The position numbers and the translations under genes are program-made. This document shows, in pieces, positions 1 through 6,817 of a stretch of DNA of 7,379 bases (its first letter is position 1; the number at the start of each line of letters is the position of its first letter). The notes under the pieces are model-generated. The model was not told the origin of the DNA and did no database searches. It saw only the letters and a list, made by a program, of their open reading frames with translations. Source of the stretch: Clostridia bacterium (GTDB taxonomy: Bacteria > Bacillota_A > Clostridia > UMGS1810); assembly GCA_017437345.1 (NCBI GenBank), contig JAFSBJ010000017.1, positions 1 through 7,379 on the forward strand. Reading direction: 5' to 3'.

Positions 1-428
1 GCCCATATTGCACCGGTTATAATGCCGGTTGATGCTGCATTGCCGGAGCCATAGTTTATGTGGAGATTAATCTTTTTTGCATATATGGCCTTTCTTAATT
101 TATGAGAGTTGTTTTTGTAGGCATATTTAAAAGCGCAAAAGGTCTGGTAGCCGTCTTTAACCTTTTTTAAAAAGGAAGTGTCTTCATCTTTTAAAGACTG
201 ATTATCTTTTAAAAGGTGAGCTTTTTTATTTGATTTCTTTTTATTATTTTTTGATTTTAGTGTTTTTTTGATTCTGATAAGTCCGCTAAAAAAACTGAGT
301 TCAAAAAAAGCTGTAGGTTTTTCACCTTGTTTTTTTTCAAAATTCAAAGAAAGAGTCACCTTTGAAAAAAGAAGGATTAGCAGAAAAACAATGAAAAGAG
401 CTGCCAATGACAAAAATAGAATTTTCAT
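1..428 (-). CDS. DUF2953 family protein, N-terminal 142 residues (runs off left edge)
   Basis: An open frame starts at ATG 428-426 and runs off the window at position 1 without a stop. A ribosome binding site, GAGGA, sits 9 bases before the ATG, and the gene begins 27 bases after the scpB stop. The protein opens with a hydrophobic segment (about residues 4-22), so it is probably membrane-anchored. A basic, asparagine/lysine-rich stretch follows at about 58-75. Near the cut end is YGSGNAASTGIITGAIW, which closely resembles the conserved core of DUF2953 proteins as I know them. DUF2953 genes follow scpB in many Clostridia, usually just before the sporulation gene gerW/ytfJ, so gerW would be expected further left; that is inference. 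The biochemical function of the family is unknown. A-rich codon use in the basic stretch (runs of AAA and AAT) is notable but not proof of transfer. Confidence 0.85.
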   Translation of the reverse strand, partial: MKILFLSLAALFIVFLLILLFSKVTLSLNFEKKQGEKPTAFFELSFFSGLIRIKKTLKSKNNKKKSNKKAHLLKDNQSLKDEDTSFLKKVKDGYQTFCAFKYAYKNNSHKLRKAIYAKKINLHINYGSGNAASTGIITGAIW

Positions 429-455
429 AAAATAATATCCTCACAGACTTCTTGT

Positions 456-1136
456 TTATTCTTCCTTTGAGCTATCTGAGATTTCGGCTTCGCTGTTATC
501 AGGAGATATTTCTTTATATTCTTTCTGCAAAGCATCTTCGGGAAGATTTTCAGTTGATTCTTCCTTTATAAATTCAATCTGCTCACCTTCCACAATTTCG
601 TGGTTAAGCTCGCCAAAATTATATTCAAGATCAATATCTGGAAGCTCAGATAAAGAAGACAAGTCAAAGCATCTTAAAAACTCCTCGCTTGTTCCGAAAA
701 GCATCGGTCTGCCGGGGGCATCAAGTCTGCCCACTTCCTCCACAAGACCTGCCGCAACAAGGTTATTTAAGGCACCATCGGAATTTACTCCGCGAATGAA
801 TTCGATTGTGCTTCTTGTTATGGGCTGATTATATGCTACTATGGATAATACTTCAAGACCTGCATTTGAGAGTGAGGCTCTGCGTTTTCTTTCGGTAAGA
901 TCACGGATTTGCTCATAGTATTCCTTTTTACTGGATAGCTGATAGCTATCTTCCAGACGAACAAGGCGTATTCCACATCTGGAATCTTCGTCATATTTCT
1001 TTTTTAAGTCTTCAAGCATTTTAACTGTTTTGCCTTCGCTTATTTCCAGCACCTCAGAGAGCCTCTTTATAGGAACTGATTCGCCGCTGGCAAAAAGCAC
1101 CGCTTCTAAGGCTGCTTCTTTTGTGAGATTACTCAT
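456..1136 (-). CDS. scpB: Segregation and condensation protein B (ScpB)
   Basis: ScpB is the kite-type dimer of the SMC-ScpAB complex. It binds the middle of ScpA, which bridges the SMC heads, and so acts on the nucleoid in chromosome condensation and segregation. The 226-residue protein shows two winged-helix regions: the first at about residues 5-75 (LEAVLFASGE near the start), the second at about 88-165. The second contains the family signature LEVLSIVAYNQPITR (94-108), then IRGVNSDGALNNL and the glycine turn of GRPMLFGTS. The last 55 residues (about 170-226) form a low-complexity tail rich in Glu, Asp and Ser, probably disordered. The gene starts at ATG 1136, with GGTGAT just upstream, 14 bases after the scpA stop, so the two are almost certainly co-transcribed and translated in step. 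Confidence 0.97.
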   Translation of the reverse strand: MSNLTKEAALEAVLFASGESVPIKRLSEVLEISEGKTVKMLEDLKKKYDEDSRCGIRLVRLEDSYQLSSKKEYYEQIRDLTERKRRASLSNAGLEVLSIVAYNQPITRSTIEFIRGVNSDGALNNLVAAGLVEEVGRLDAPGRPMLFGTSEEFLRCFDLSSLSELPDIDLEYNFGELNHEIVEGEQIEFIKEESTENLPEDALQKEYKEISPDNSEAEISDSSKEE

Positions 1137-1150
1137 TATTTATCACCGTA

Positions 1151-1909
1151 TTATTCAAAATTATATTCTATTTCTTCATCAATATTTTCGCCTATTGAAA
1201 GCATAACCTGTCCATCTTCATCGAATACATAGATATGATTGAGCTTCATAAGCTCTAAGATTGCAAGAAAGGTTGCAACAATTTCATTTTTATGGCTTGC
1301 GCCTTCAAATGCATTTGCAAAGCTGATTTTCTTTTTTTGTTTGAGCTTTGAAACAAGACCTGTTGCTCTGTTTTTAACCGAAACAGGCTCTCTGCCGACA
1401 ATACCTTCAAAGCTGTCTTTTGGTGGAGGAGCGCGGCGCTCAGTTTTTTCAAGGATAGTTAAAAAAGCATCATAGAGCTTGTCTATGCTTGCATGGTCAA
1501 TTCTCATGGGTTCCTTTTTTTCTGGCTTAGGAAGTTCTTCGGCTTCCTTGAAGAAATAATATGTGCCATCAAACTGCATGGTTTTGAATCTCTCAGATAT
1601 AAGCTTCATGCGGCGTCTTTGCCTGAGGGCTTCTGTGAGACTATTGGCAAGAGCTTCGGGATCTTCCTCTTCTTCGTGTTTGGGAAGAAGAGCTTTTGAT
1701 TTTATATAGAGAAGATCTGTGGCAACAACCAAAAAGTCGCTGGATATATCAAGATCCATTTCCTGCATAGCATTTATATATTCAATATACTGATCTGTTA
1801 TGGCAATAAGGGATATATTGCAGATATCAAGCTTATTGCGTTTTATAAGGTGCTCCAGAAGATCAAGAGGACCTTCAAAATCCGACACCTTAAAGGTTAA
1901 CTGTTCCAT
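1151..1909 (-). CDS. scpA: Segregation and condensation protein A (ScpA)
   Basis: ScpA is the kleisin subunit that closes the bacterial SMC ring. Its N-terminal domain binds the neck of one SMC head, its C-terminal winged helix binds the cap of the other, and its centre binds an ScpB dimer. At 252 residues it has normal family length. Visible signatures are DFEGPLDLLEHLI at residues 10-22, DFLVVATDLLYIKSKALLP at 58-76, an acidic/basic linker with a proline-rich patch (RRAPPPK, 158-164), and the C-terminal winged helix with NEIVATFLAILELMKLNHI (208-226). The start at ATG 1909 is supported by GGTGAT six bases upstream, 14 bases after the stop of the M50 protease gene. With scpB next, both ScpAB subunits come from one transcript; smc itself is not in the window. 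Confidence 0.97.
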   Translation of the reverse strand: MEQLTFKVSDFEGPLDLLEHLIKRNKLDICNISLIAITDQYIEYINAMQEMDLDISSDFLVVATDLLYIKSKALLPKHEEEEDPEALANSLTEALRQRRRMKLISERFKTMQFDGTYYFFKEAEELPKPEKKEPMRIDHASIDKLYDAFLTILEKTERRAPPPKDSFEGIVGREPVSVKNRATGLVSKLKQKKKISFANAFEGASHKNEIVATFLAILELMKLNHIYVFDEDGQVMLSIGENIDEEIEYNFE

Positions 1910-1923
1910 TTATATCACCGTTA

Positions 1924-2574
1924 TTAAAAAAATATGGCTTGGGCGCATAATTCATAAAAGCTTATCACATATCCTCTGAGAACACCAAGCACCTGGCTCA
2001 TAGCTCCTGCATAAACGATGATTATAAGAATAAGGCTGAAATATCGCTCATATGAATAGATTCTGTATTTTATTCTTGCCGGCAGAAATTCCATAAGAAT
2101 TTTCGAACCGTCAAGGGGCGGAATGGGAATAAGGTTAAAAACCATAAGACCAACATTCATAAAAATTCCATAAAGACAAATCTGGGATGCAAATTGCCAA
2201 AGTACATTTGAAGACAAAGAAAACCTTCCTATTGCATAATATCCAAGGCAGAATAAAAAACCAAGAATAAAATTTGCAAAGGGGCCTGCAAGACTAACAA
2301 GCACCACTCCCAGACGATGATTTTTGAAATAGCGGGGGTCAATTGGAACCGGCTTTGCCCATCCAAAACGAAACAGAAGCATACATATAGCACCCATCAA
2401 ATCAAGATGCTGCAAAGGATTAAGGCTTAGCCTGCCGCTGTATTTTGCTGTGGGGTCGCCCATTAAATATGCCGCATAGCCATGGGCAAATTCATGGAGA
2501 GATATAGCAAGCAAAAGGCCCGGTATGCTTACTATAAGACTAATTATTCCCTCGCGGGAAAATAGTGATAACAT
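1924..2574 (-). CDS. M50-family (site-2 protease-like) membrane metalloprotease
   Basis: This 216-residue polytopic membrane protein belongs to peptidase family M50, whose members cleave within or next to the membrane. The zinc motif HEFAH is at residues 27-31 (His27, Glu28, His31) inside the first hydrophobic segment. The third metal ligand is expected to be Asp155 in NLIPIPPLDGSKIL (147-160), the usual NxxPxPxLDG motif. Further hydrophobic segments lie at about 87-112, 129-150 and 179-200. There is no PDZ domain, so it is the short type related to B. subtilis YwhC/YdiL-like M50 proteins rather than RseP/RasP. Its substrate is unknown. ATG 2574 has a strong GGAGGAA eight bases upstream and follows lysA by 14 bases. 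M50 genes of this short type often sit beside scpAB in Firmicutes, which hints at conserved co-expression but does not show a shared function. Confidence 0.93.
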   Translation of the reverse strand: MLSLFSREGIISLIVSIPGLLLAISLHEFAHGYAAYLMGDPTAKYSGRLSLNPLQHLDLMGAICMLLFRFGWAKPVPIDPRYFKNHRLGVVLVSLAGPFANFILGFLFCLGYYAIGRFSLSSNVLWQFASQICLYGIFMNVGLMVFNLIPIPPLDGSKILMEFLPARIKYRIYSYERYFSLILIIIVYAGAMSQVLGVLRGYVISFYELCAQAIFF

Positions 2575-2588
2575 TTAATGTTCCTCCA

Positions 2589-3890
2589 TTAAAAAATATC
2601 GTTTTTGATTAAATCATCGTAGCTTTCTCTTTTAACAACGAGCCTGTCTTGCCCCTCTGAAACCATTACCACGGGCGGACGGGGAATTCTATTGTAGTTG
2701 CTTGCCATGGAATAGTTGTAGGCTCCGGTGGACATGATGGCAATAATATCTCCGCTTTCTATTTTTGGAAGATAAGCTTTATCAATTAAGATGTCACCTG
2801 ATTCACAGCACTTGCCACAGATGGTCACATATTCCTCAGGAGCTTCGTTTGCTCTGTTGGCAACAACTGCATCATAAAGAGCACCATACATAATATATCT
2901 GGGGTTATCGCTTATGCCACCATCTACAGATATATATTTTCTCACATTTTTAATATCCTTTATTGCACCTGCAGTATAGAGAGTAACTCCCGCATCGCCC
3001 ACAATTGACCTGCCGGGTTCCATATAGATAAAGGGAATATCAATTCCATGCTCTTTGCACTTTCTCTTTATAACCTCAGATACCGATTCTATAAAGCCTT
3101 CGTAATCTACAGGGGTATCTTCTTCAACATATTTTATGCCAAAACCGCCGCCAAGATTTAATTCTTCAAGAGCTATGCCGAGAGTGTTTTTTATTTCGGC
3201 ATAAAAATCCATCATAACCTCTCCGCCAAGCTTAAAGGGTTCATACAAAAACATCTGGGAGCCTATGTGGCAATGAAGGCCTTTAAGATTTACGCCTTTG
3301 CAGGAAGCAACCCTTTTTACAAATTCAATAGCTTCACCGTTTTCTATGGCAAAACCAAATTTGCAGTCTATATGGCCTGTGGATATGAATTCATGGGTAT
3401 GGGCATCAATACCGGGCTTAACCCGAATCATAACATCAGTTACTTTCCCAAGCTCTTTGCTTATTGAATCTATCATATCAAGCTCAATATAGCTATCTAT
3501 AATAATTCTGCCCACGCCTTCTTCTATCGCCATTTTTATTTCGTCATAGCTTTTGTTATTTCCGTGAAACACAATTTTCCTTGCATCAAATCCGGCTTTA
3601 AGGGCTGTGTAGAGTTCACCACCGGACACAACATCCACCCCAAGACCTTCTTCAAGAGCCACTTTATAGATATAGCCCGTTGAAAACGCCTTGCTGGCAT
3701 AAAGGCAAAGACCTCTGCCGCCATAGAATTTATCTATTGAATTTTTATATTTTCTCATATTTTCTCTTATACGGTCCTCGCTCATAAGATAAAGCGGTGT
3801 TCCATATTTTAAAGAGAGTTCTGCGGCATCGCAGCCTGAAATTTCAAGATGGCCTTTTTCATTAATTTTCATATAATCGTGAACAAACAT
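2589..3890 (-). CDS. lysA: Diaminopimelate decarboxylase (LysA)
   Basis: LysA is the cytoplasmic, PLP-dependent enzyme that decarboxylates meso-diaminopimelate to L-lysine, the last step of the DAP pathway. The 433-residue length is normal. The fold is the alanine racemase-like TIM barrel plus a C-terminal beta domain. Visible catalytic landmarks are YASKA with the Schiff-base Lys67, HCHIGSQ at 206-212, the phosphate-binding GGGFG at 247-251, EPGRSIVGDAG at 291-301, and the dimer-interface CCESGD at 361-366 supplying Cys362 and Glu363. GAYNYSMAS (389-397) is also typical. The start at ATG 3890 has AGGAAGG seven bases upstream; an internal ATG six codons later has no ribosome binding site. It is the first gene of the lysA-M50-scpA-scpB-DUF2953 run, behind a consensus promoter and a hairpin leader. 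Related enzymes (carboxynorspermidine or ornithine/arginine decarboxylases of this fold) fit less well. Confidence 0.96.
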   Translation of the reverse strand: MFVHDYMKINEKGHLEISGCDAAELSLKYGTPLYLMSEDRIRENMRKYKNSIDKFYGGRGLCLYASKAFSTGYIYKVALEEGLGVDVVSGGELYTALKAGFDARKIVFHGNNKSYDEIKMAIEEGVGRIIIDSYIELDMIDSISKELGKVTDVMIRVKPGIDAHTHEFISTGHIDCKFGFAIENGEAIEFVKRVASCKGVNLKGLHCHIGSQMFLYEPFKLGGEVMMDFYAEIKNTLGIALEELNLGGGFGIKYVEEDTPVDYEGFIESVSEVIKRKCKEHGIDIPFIYMEPGRSIVGDAGVTLYTAGAIKDIKNVRKYISVDGGISDNPRYIMYGALYDAVVANRANEAPEEYVTICGKCCESGDILIDKAYLPKIESGDIIAIMSTGAYNYSMASNYNRIPRPPVVMVSEGQDRLVVKRESYDDLIKNDIF

Positions 3891-3924
3891 AACTAAACCT
3901 TCCTATGATGCATTTTATTCAAAG

Positions 3925-3962
3925 TTTTACTTTACAGGAACGCCGTTTTCCATAAAGTAAAA
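3925..3962 (-). promoter_or_regulatory. Stem-loop in the lysA 5' leader
   Basis: The presumed leader of lysA mRNA (about 89 bases) contains a hairpin with perfect 10-bp outer arms at 3925-3934 and 3953-3962. A small asymmetric internal loop follows, then a 4-bp inner stem (3937-3940 with 3948-3951) and a 7-base loop. No T-tract follows it in either direction, so it is not an intrinsic terminator. It is far too short for the lysine (L-box) riboswitch, which needs about 170-190 bases. It may stabilise the mRNA, bind a protein or affect translation initiation; which one cannot be told from the sequence. Confidence 0.6.
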
Positions 3963-3985
3963 ATCCATACATTATATCATATTAG

Positions 3986-4014
3986 ATTATACCAAAAATT
4001 GCTTGCAATGTCAA
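3986..4014 (-). promoter_or_regulatory. Consensus sigma-A promoter of the lysA operon
   Basis: On the minus strand the -35 box TTGACA (4014-4009) and the -10 box TATAAT (3991-3986) are both perfect and are separated by exactly 17 bases. Transcription would start near 3979. The spacer contains a small inverted repeat, ATTGC-TT-GCAAT (3998-4009), which overlaps one base of the -35 and could be an operator half-turn or chance. No other promoter is apparent in the 14-base gaps downstream, so this one probably drives lysA, the M50 gene, scpA, scpB and the DUF2953 gene. Confidence 0.88.
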
Positions 4015-4122
4015 TTGAAACAAGCCCTTTAAACTGATAGTTTACACATATTTTACATATTATTCATAAACAAAAAGAAAACATCCTTTTAATCTCATTA
4101 ATTGGCTGTTCTTTTGTGTTAT
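4015..4122. other. Intergenic region upstream of the lysA promoter, no strong terminator seen
   Basis: This AT-rich stretch separates the lipoprotein stop from the lysA -35 box. I searched for an intrinsic terminator of the lipoprotein operon and found only weak stems: a 5-bp hairpin at 4031-4043 (AAACT/AGTTT) with no T-run, and an imperfect A/T stem near 4075-4090. A short direct repeat of ACATATT occurs at about 4045-4060 and may be part of an A/T-rich upstream promoter element. Read-through into lysA is therefore possible. Confidence 0.45.
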
Positions 4123-4839
4123 TCATTTGTCAAACTTATAGAATACAATTTCAGAAACATTTCCTTCTTCATCTGCTGTTATATCTATTGAAACAAGAGA
4201 TGAATATGATGGAAATTTCGACATTATGCTTTCGGGATTCATATAGGCACTGTCAGCAGGTCTTAAATAAACGAATTTCTGAGCATCCTTTGCTTTGAGG
4301 AGCTTATAACCTTCTTCAGCGTTTTCCTTTGCATAAAGAGCTGTGAGCTTTCCGGAAAACTTACCAAGGGTGGGTTTATAGTATATGGTGTCCCCCGGTT
4401 TTATAAATATGGCGTTTTCATCGGATATTCCATAGGTCATAAGGATATCTTCTGCCTTATTTGCAAGGCTTATTCCCCTTGCTGTTTTATAACCGGCATC
4501 AAAGGTGGAAAGCTCACTTCCGGGCTTAATATAGTTATAGAAAGTTCCGCCAAGAGCCATCTTTACAAAGCTATTGTTATCAAGAGAAAAAGCAAGAGTG
4601 TTGTCGGCAGAGGTGAAAGTGAAATCAACATCAGAAAAACCGATTCCAAGAACAGAGGAATCGCTTCCCAGAGGTTTATCGGAATTGGAGTCATCGGCAA
4701 TACCCTGATATTTATCTAAGATTTCCTGTTTGCTATAGCCATCGGATTGAATTTCTTTTTCCTTGGAACACGATGTCATAACGACAACAGGAAAACATAC
4801 CGCACATATACAAAGCAGAATTTTTACATACTTTTTCAT
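4123..4839 (-). CDS. Putative lipoprotein of unknown function
   Basis: The 238-residue product starts with a lipoprotein signal peptide: basic KKYVK, a hydrophobic core (about 7-21), then the lipobox-like MTSC with Cys24 as the expected lipidated residue. It would therefore be exported and anchored to the outer face of the membrane. After a polar linker (25-60) comes a probable beta-rich domain. YKTARGISLANKAEDILMTYG (117-137) resembles the 'T-x-RGI-x-L-G...YG' segment seen in many small Firmicutes lipoproteins, and the end, VSIDITADEEGNVSEIVFYKFDK, has the pattern of a repeated strand pair. I do not recognise a specific family or function. ATG 4839 has AAAGGA upstream and follows the SseB-like gene by 18 bases, so the two are probably co-transcribed. 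The product may act at the envelope, but its partner and role are unknown. Confidence 0.85.
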   Translation of the reverse strand: MKKYVKILLCICAVCFPVVVMTSCSKEKEIQSDGYSKQEILDKYQGIADDSNSDKPLGSDSSVLGIGFSDVDFTFTSADNTLAFSLDNNSFVKMALGGTFYNYIKPGSELSTFDAGYKTARGISLANKAEDILMTYGISDENAIFIKPGDTIYYKPTLGKFSGKLTALYAKENAEEGYKLLKAKDAQKFVYLRPADSAYMNPESIMSKFPSYSSLVSIDITADEEGNVSEIVFYKFDK

Positions 4840-4857
4840 TTTATCATTCCTTTAATA

Positions 4858-6018
4858 TTATTCCGCAAAAAACGGATGAGCAGATGGAAATACAATGCTC
4901 TCTTCATAGGGATTTATAACTATTTCATCAAAATTTGAAGCTTCTGCTGCAGATGATGTGATGAAATCTTTAATCTTTACATAGGCCATAGAGCAGTTAT
5001 TCTTCTTAGCAAATTCCTGCGCTTTGGTTTCATCGGTAAACAAAGGAACTGCAATTGTTTCATCATCGGGATTTACAAGAACAAAAAAGCTAAGGCTGTC
5101 ATCAATTGGAAGCTCCTGTGCTATTTCGCCTGAAAATTCCTGGTTTTTGCAGCTATATGCAATGCAGAAAACAAATTCATTTAATGCTGAAGAAGCAAGG
5201 GTAAAAGCTGAATCGCTTTCTTTTTCGGCATATTCCATCAAAATGGAAAAAAGCTCTTTTTTATCAGAACAGGAAAGCTTTGTGTTGGCTGTTTCTTCAT
5301 CAGGTTCTATTGTATCCTGATTTTCCCCTGCCGATTCTTCCCCATCTGCAACAGTATCGGAAGGCTTCATATTTTCTGAATTTTCTTCATCTGATGCAGG
5401 CTTTTCCTCTTCTATGTTGTCTTGAGATGATAATTCATCCACACTCTCATCTTCAAGTCCGGAATGAACATCTTTCTTATCTGTGTTTTTCCATAATTCA
5501 AACTCAGGCATATCAGAAAAAACAATTTCTCCCGAAAATTCCTTTGATGCAAGATTATTTGCCTTTGATTCTGCAGTTTCCTTAACAAAAAAAGGATCAA
5601 TACCTTCTGTAATGGTTCCTGATTTTGAATAGAGTATGCACTCTATGGGAAAATCTCCCCTAACCTTTTTGGTTTCACCATCGGAATAGATATTTAATAT
5701 CTTCAAAAACTTTGGTTCAATATCTACAATAAGCAGATAGCCTTTCTTTTTGTTCTGGCGTGCTTCTAAAAGATATGCTTTTCTGGTATCGGGGAAAAGC
5801 TTCTGAAGCATTTTGGTTATAACAGATATAAGATCCATAGGATAAGGCTCAGGCTTATGGAATGAATAGGGGAATTCTGTATCCTGAGGATTATCCGACA
5901 AAAACCTTTCTACTGTGTCTATAGATTCGTCTTCGCTGACAACTTCTGTTTCGGATATCTGAGATACTATCTCTTTTTCGGGTTTTTCATCAAAATTTTT
6001 ATCTTTTTTGAAAAACAA
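4858..6018 (-). CDS. SseB-like two-domain protein with acidic linker, TTG start
   Basis: This 386-residue soluble protein has no signal peptide or membrane segment. After a charged N-terminus, residues about 57-145 (PEPYPMDLISVITKMLQKLF, then KAYLLEARQ and GYLLIVDIEP) resemble the C-terminal domain of the SseB (enhanced serine sensitivity) family. An acidic, low-complexity linker covers about 185-245. Residues about 253-386 (AVPLFTDETKAQEFAKKN, then VKIKDFI and FDEIVINPYEESIVFP) resemble the SseB N-terminal domain. These assignments come from pattern recognition, not a profile search. The biochemical role of SseB proteins is not established. The start is TTG 6018-6016: AGGAGGGG lies eight bases upstream, an in-frame TAG closes the frame just before it, and the first internal Met is at residue 61. 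The segment EFSGEI occurs twice (160-165 and 294-299). It heads a two-gene operon with the lipoprotein. Confidence 0.8.
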   Translation of the reverse strand: MFFKKDKNFDEKPEKEIVSQISETEVVSEDESIDTVERFLSDNPQDTEFPYSFHKPEPYPMDLISVITKMLQKLFPDTRKAYLLEARQNKKKGYLLIVDIEPKFLKILNIYSDGETKKVRGDFPIECILYSKSGTITEGIDPFFVKETAESKANNLASKEFSGEIVFSDMPEFELWKNTDKKDVHSGLEDESVDELSSQDNIEEEKPASDEENSENMKPSDTVADGEESAGENQDTIEPDEETANTKLSCSDKKELFSILMEYAEKESDSAFTLASSALNEFVFCIAYSCKNQEFSGEIAQELPIDDSLSFFVLVNPDDETIAVPLFTDETKAQEFAKKNNCSMAYVKIKDFITSSAAEASNFDEIVINPYEESIVFPSAHPFFAE

Positions 6019-6032
6019 CTGTAACCCCTCCT
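6016..6032 (-). promoter_or_regulatory. Ribosome binding site that fixes a TTG start
   Basis: AGGAGGGG on the minus strand (about 6032-6025) stands eight bases from TTG 6018-6016. The tract follows directly on the T-run of the upstream palindrome, and an in-frame TAG (its last two bases are the AG of AGGAGG) rules out an earlier start. No ATG or GTG is available within the next 59 codons, so TTG is the initiation codon. Confidence 0.85.
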
Positions 6033-6074
6033 AAAAAAATGCTAAAATAAACTATATATAGTTTATTTTAGCAT
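6033..6074 (-). terminator. Perfect 36-bp palindrome plus T-tract: terminator of the mgtC-family gene
   Basis: Positions 6039-6074 form an uninterrupted palindrome with 18-bp arms. On the minus strand it is followed at once by seven T residues (6039-6033), with no comparable T-run on the plus strand side. It lies 47 bases after the stop of the MgtC-family gene, so it should end that transcript. It stops directly before the ribosome binding site of the SseB-like gene, and its first arm also holds a likely -10 box, so it may double as an operator or attenuator. Confidence 0.85.
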
Positions 6075-6093
6075 AACACTTTAAAAAAATCAA
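6065..6093 (-). promoter_or_regulatory. Promoter of the SseB-like/lipoprotein operon, overlapping the palindrome
   Basis: On the minus strand TTGATT (6093-6088) and TAAAAT (6070-6065) are separated by exactly 17 bases, and the -10 is preceded by TGC, an extended -10 (TGn) motif. Transcription would start near 6058, inside the palindrome, so transcripts from here would carry only its second arm and could not form the terminator hairpin. This would insulate the operon from mgtC read-through without blocking its own transcript. Confidence 0.65.
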
Positions 6094-6120
6094 TCATTAT
6101 ATGAACAAATTTGAACGAAG

Positions 6121-6795
6121 CTATTCAGAATACACCTCAAGGATTTCATCAATTGCAAGAGCATGCTTAATGAAGTTATATAGCATATCATTGTCTGTGT
6201 AGGTTATTTCAACAACAATTCTCACGCCATCATCTTTTTTGGAAACAGAAAGAATATCGCAGTTGATTTTTGTGTCGGCTATAAGCTTTTTAACTATGTC
6301 TATTCCGTTTCCTGTGTTTTTAAGATGGATTATGTATTCATTTGTTGTGCCATGTTTGAGAGCTTTGAATTCTATATGAAGAAAAATCTGCAGGAATACA
6401 ACAAGAACAGTTGTTACCGTTCCAATTAAATATAATCCGGCACCAATTGCCATACCGATTCCTGATGTTGCCCATACACCGGCTGCAGTTGTGAGGCCTT
6501 TGATGGAATTCTTATGAACAAATATCATTCCGGCACCGAGGAAACCTATTCCGGAAACTATCTGAGATGCAATTCGTGAGCCATCAAAGCCAGCATCGCC
6601 GGCATTTAAAAGATCGTTGAAACCATATTTTGAAATTATCATCATAAGACATGATGCAAGAGCAACAATAACATGGGTTCTTATTCCTGCTTCTTTATTA
6701 CGGTTTTTTCTTTCAAAACCAATGGCAAATCCGCAGATTACCGAGATTAAAAGTCTTAATAAATATTCTGAGTGCAAAAGAATTATGTCTGTCAT
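6121..6795 (-). CDS. MgtC/SapB family membrane protein
   Basis: The 224-residue product has the MgtC-family membrane domain followed by a cytosolic C-terminal domain. Hydrophobic segments lie at about 11-27, 42-55, 77-93, 103-118 and 121-140. Family signatures are GFAIGFERK (22-30), KEAGIRTHVIVALASCLMM (34-52), SRIASQIVSGIGFLGAGMIF (73-92) and IKGLTTAAGVWATSGIGMAIG (98-118). Residues about 153-224 look like the ACT-like tail of longer family members. MgtC proteins are tied to survival at low magnesium and to inhibition of F-type ATP synthase in some pathogens; for environmental homologues the role is unproven. ATG 6795 has AGAGGTGAT upstream. The gene seems monocistronic, bounded by terminators on both sides. 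Its predicted leader is only about 16 bases, too short for a magnesium (M-box) riboswitch. Confidence 0.93.
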   Translation of the reverse strand: MTDIILLHSEYLLRLLISVICGFAIGFERKNRNKEAGIRTHVIVALASCLMMIISKYGFNDLLNAGDAGFDGSRIASQIVSGIGFLGAGMIFVHKNSIKGLTTAAGVWATSGIGMAIGAGLYLIGTVTTVLVVFLQIFLHIEFKALKHGTTNEYIIHLKNTGNGIDIVKKLIADTKINCDILSVSKKDDGVRIVVEITYTDNDMLYNFIKHALAIDEILEVYSE

Positions 6796-6817
6796 TTAAA
6801 AATCACCTCTTTTAAGA

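Noticed and set aside
1239..1699. Plus-strand open frames inside scpA
   Set aside because: They are shadows of the well-supported ScpA frame, with no ribosome binding sites or family resemblance.
3891..3985. A lysine (L-box) riboswitch or T-box before lysA
   Set aside because: The leader is about 89 bases, has one simple stem-loop, and lacks the multi-helix junction or a T-box motif and terminator.
4031..4043. Hairpin AAACT-N3-AGTTT as terminator of the lipoprotein operon
   Set aside because: The stem is only 5 bp of mostly A/T pairs and no T-run follows on the minus strand.
5024..5585. Plus-strand open frames of about 100 codons inside the SseB-like gene
   Set aside because: They are antisense to a gene with a strong ribosome binding site and recognisable domains; their composition simply mirrors its serine/glutamate-rich codons.
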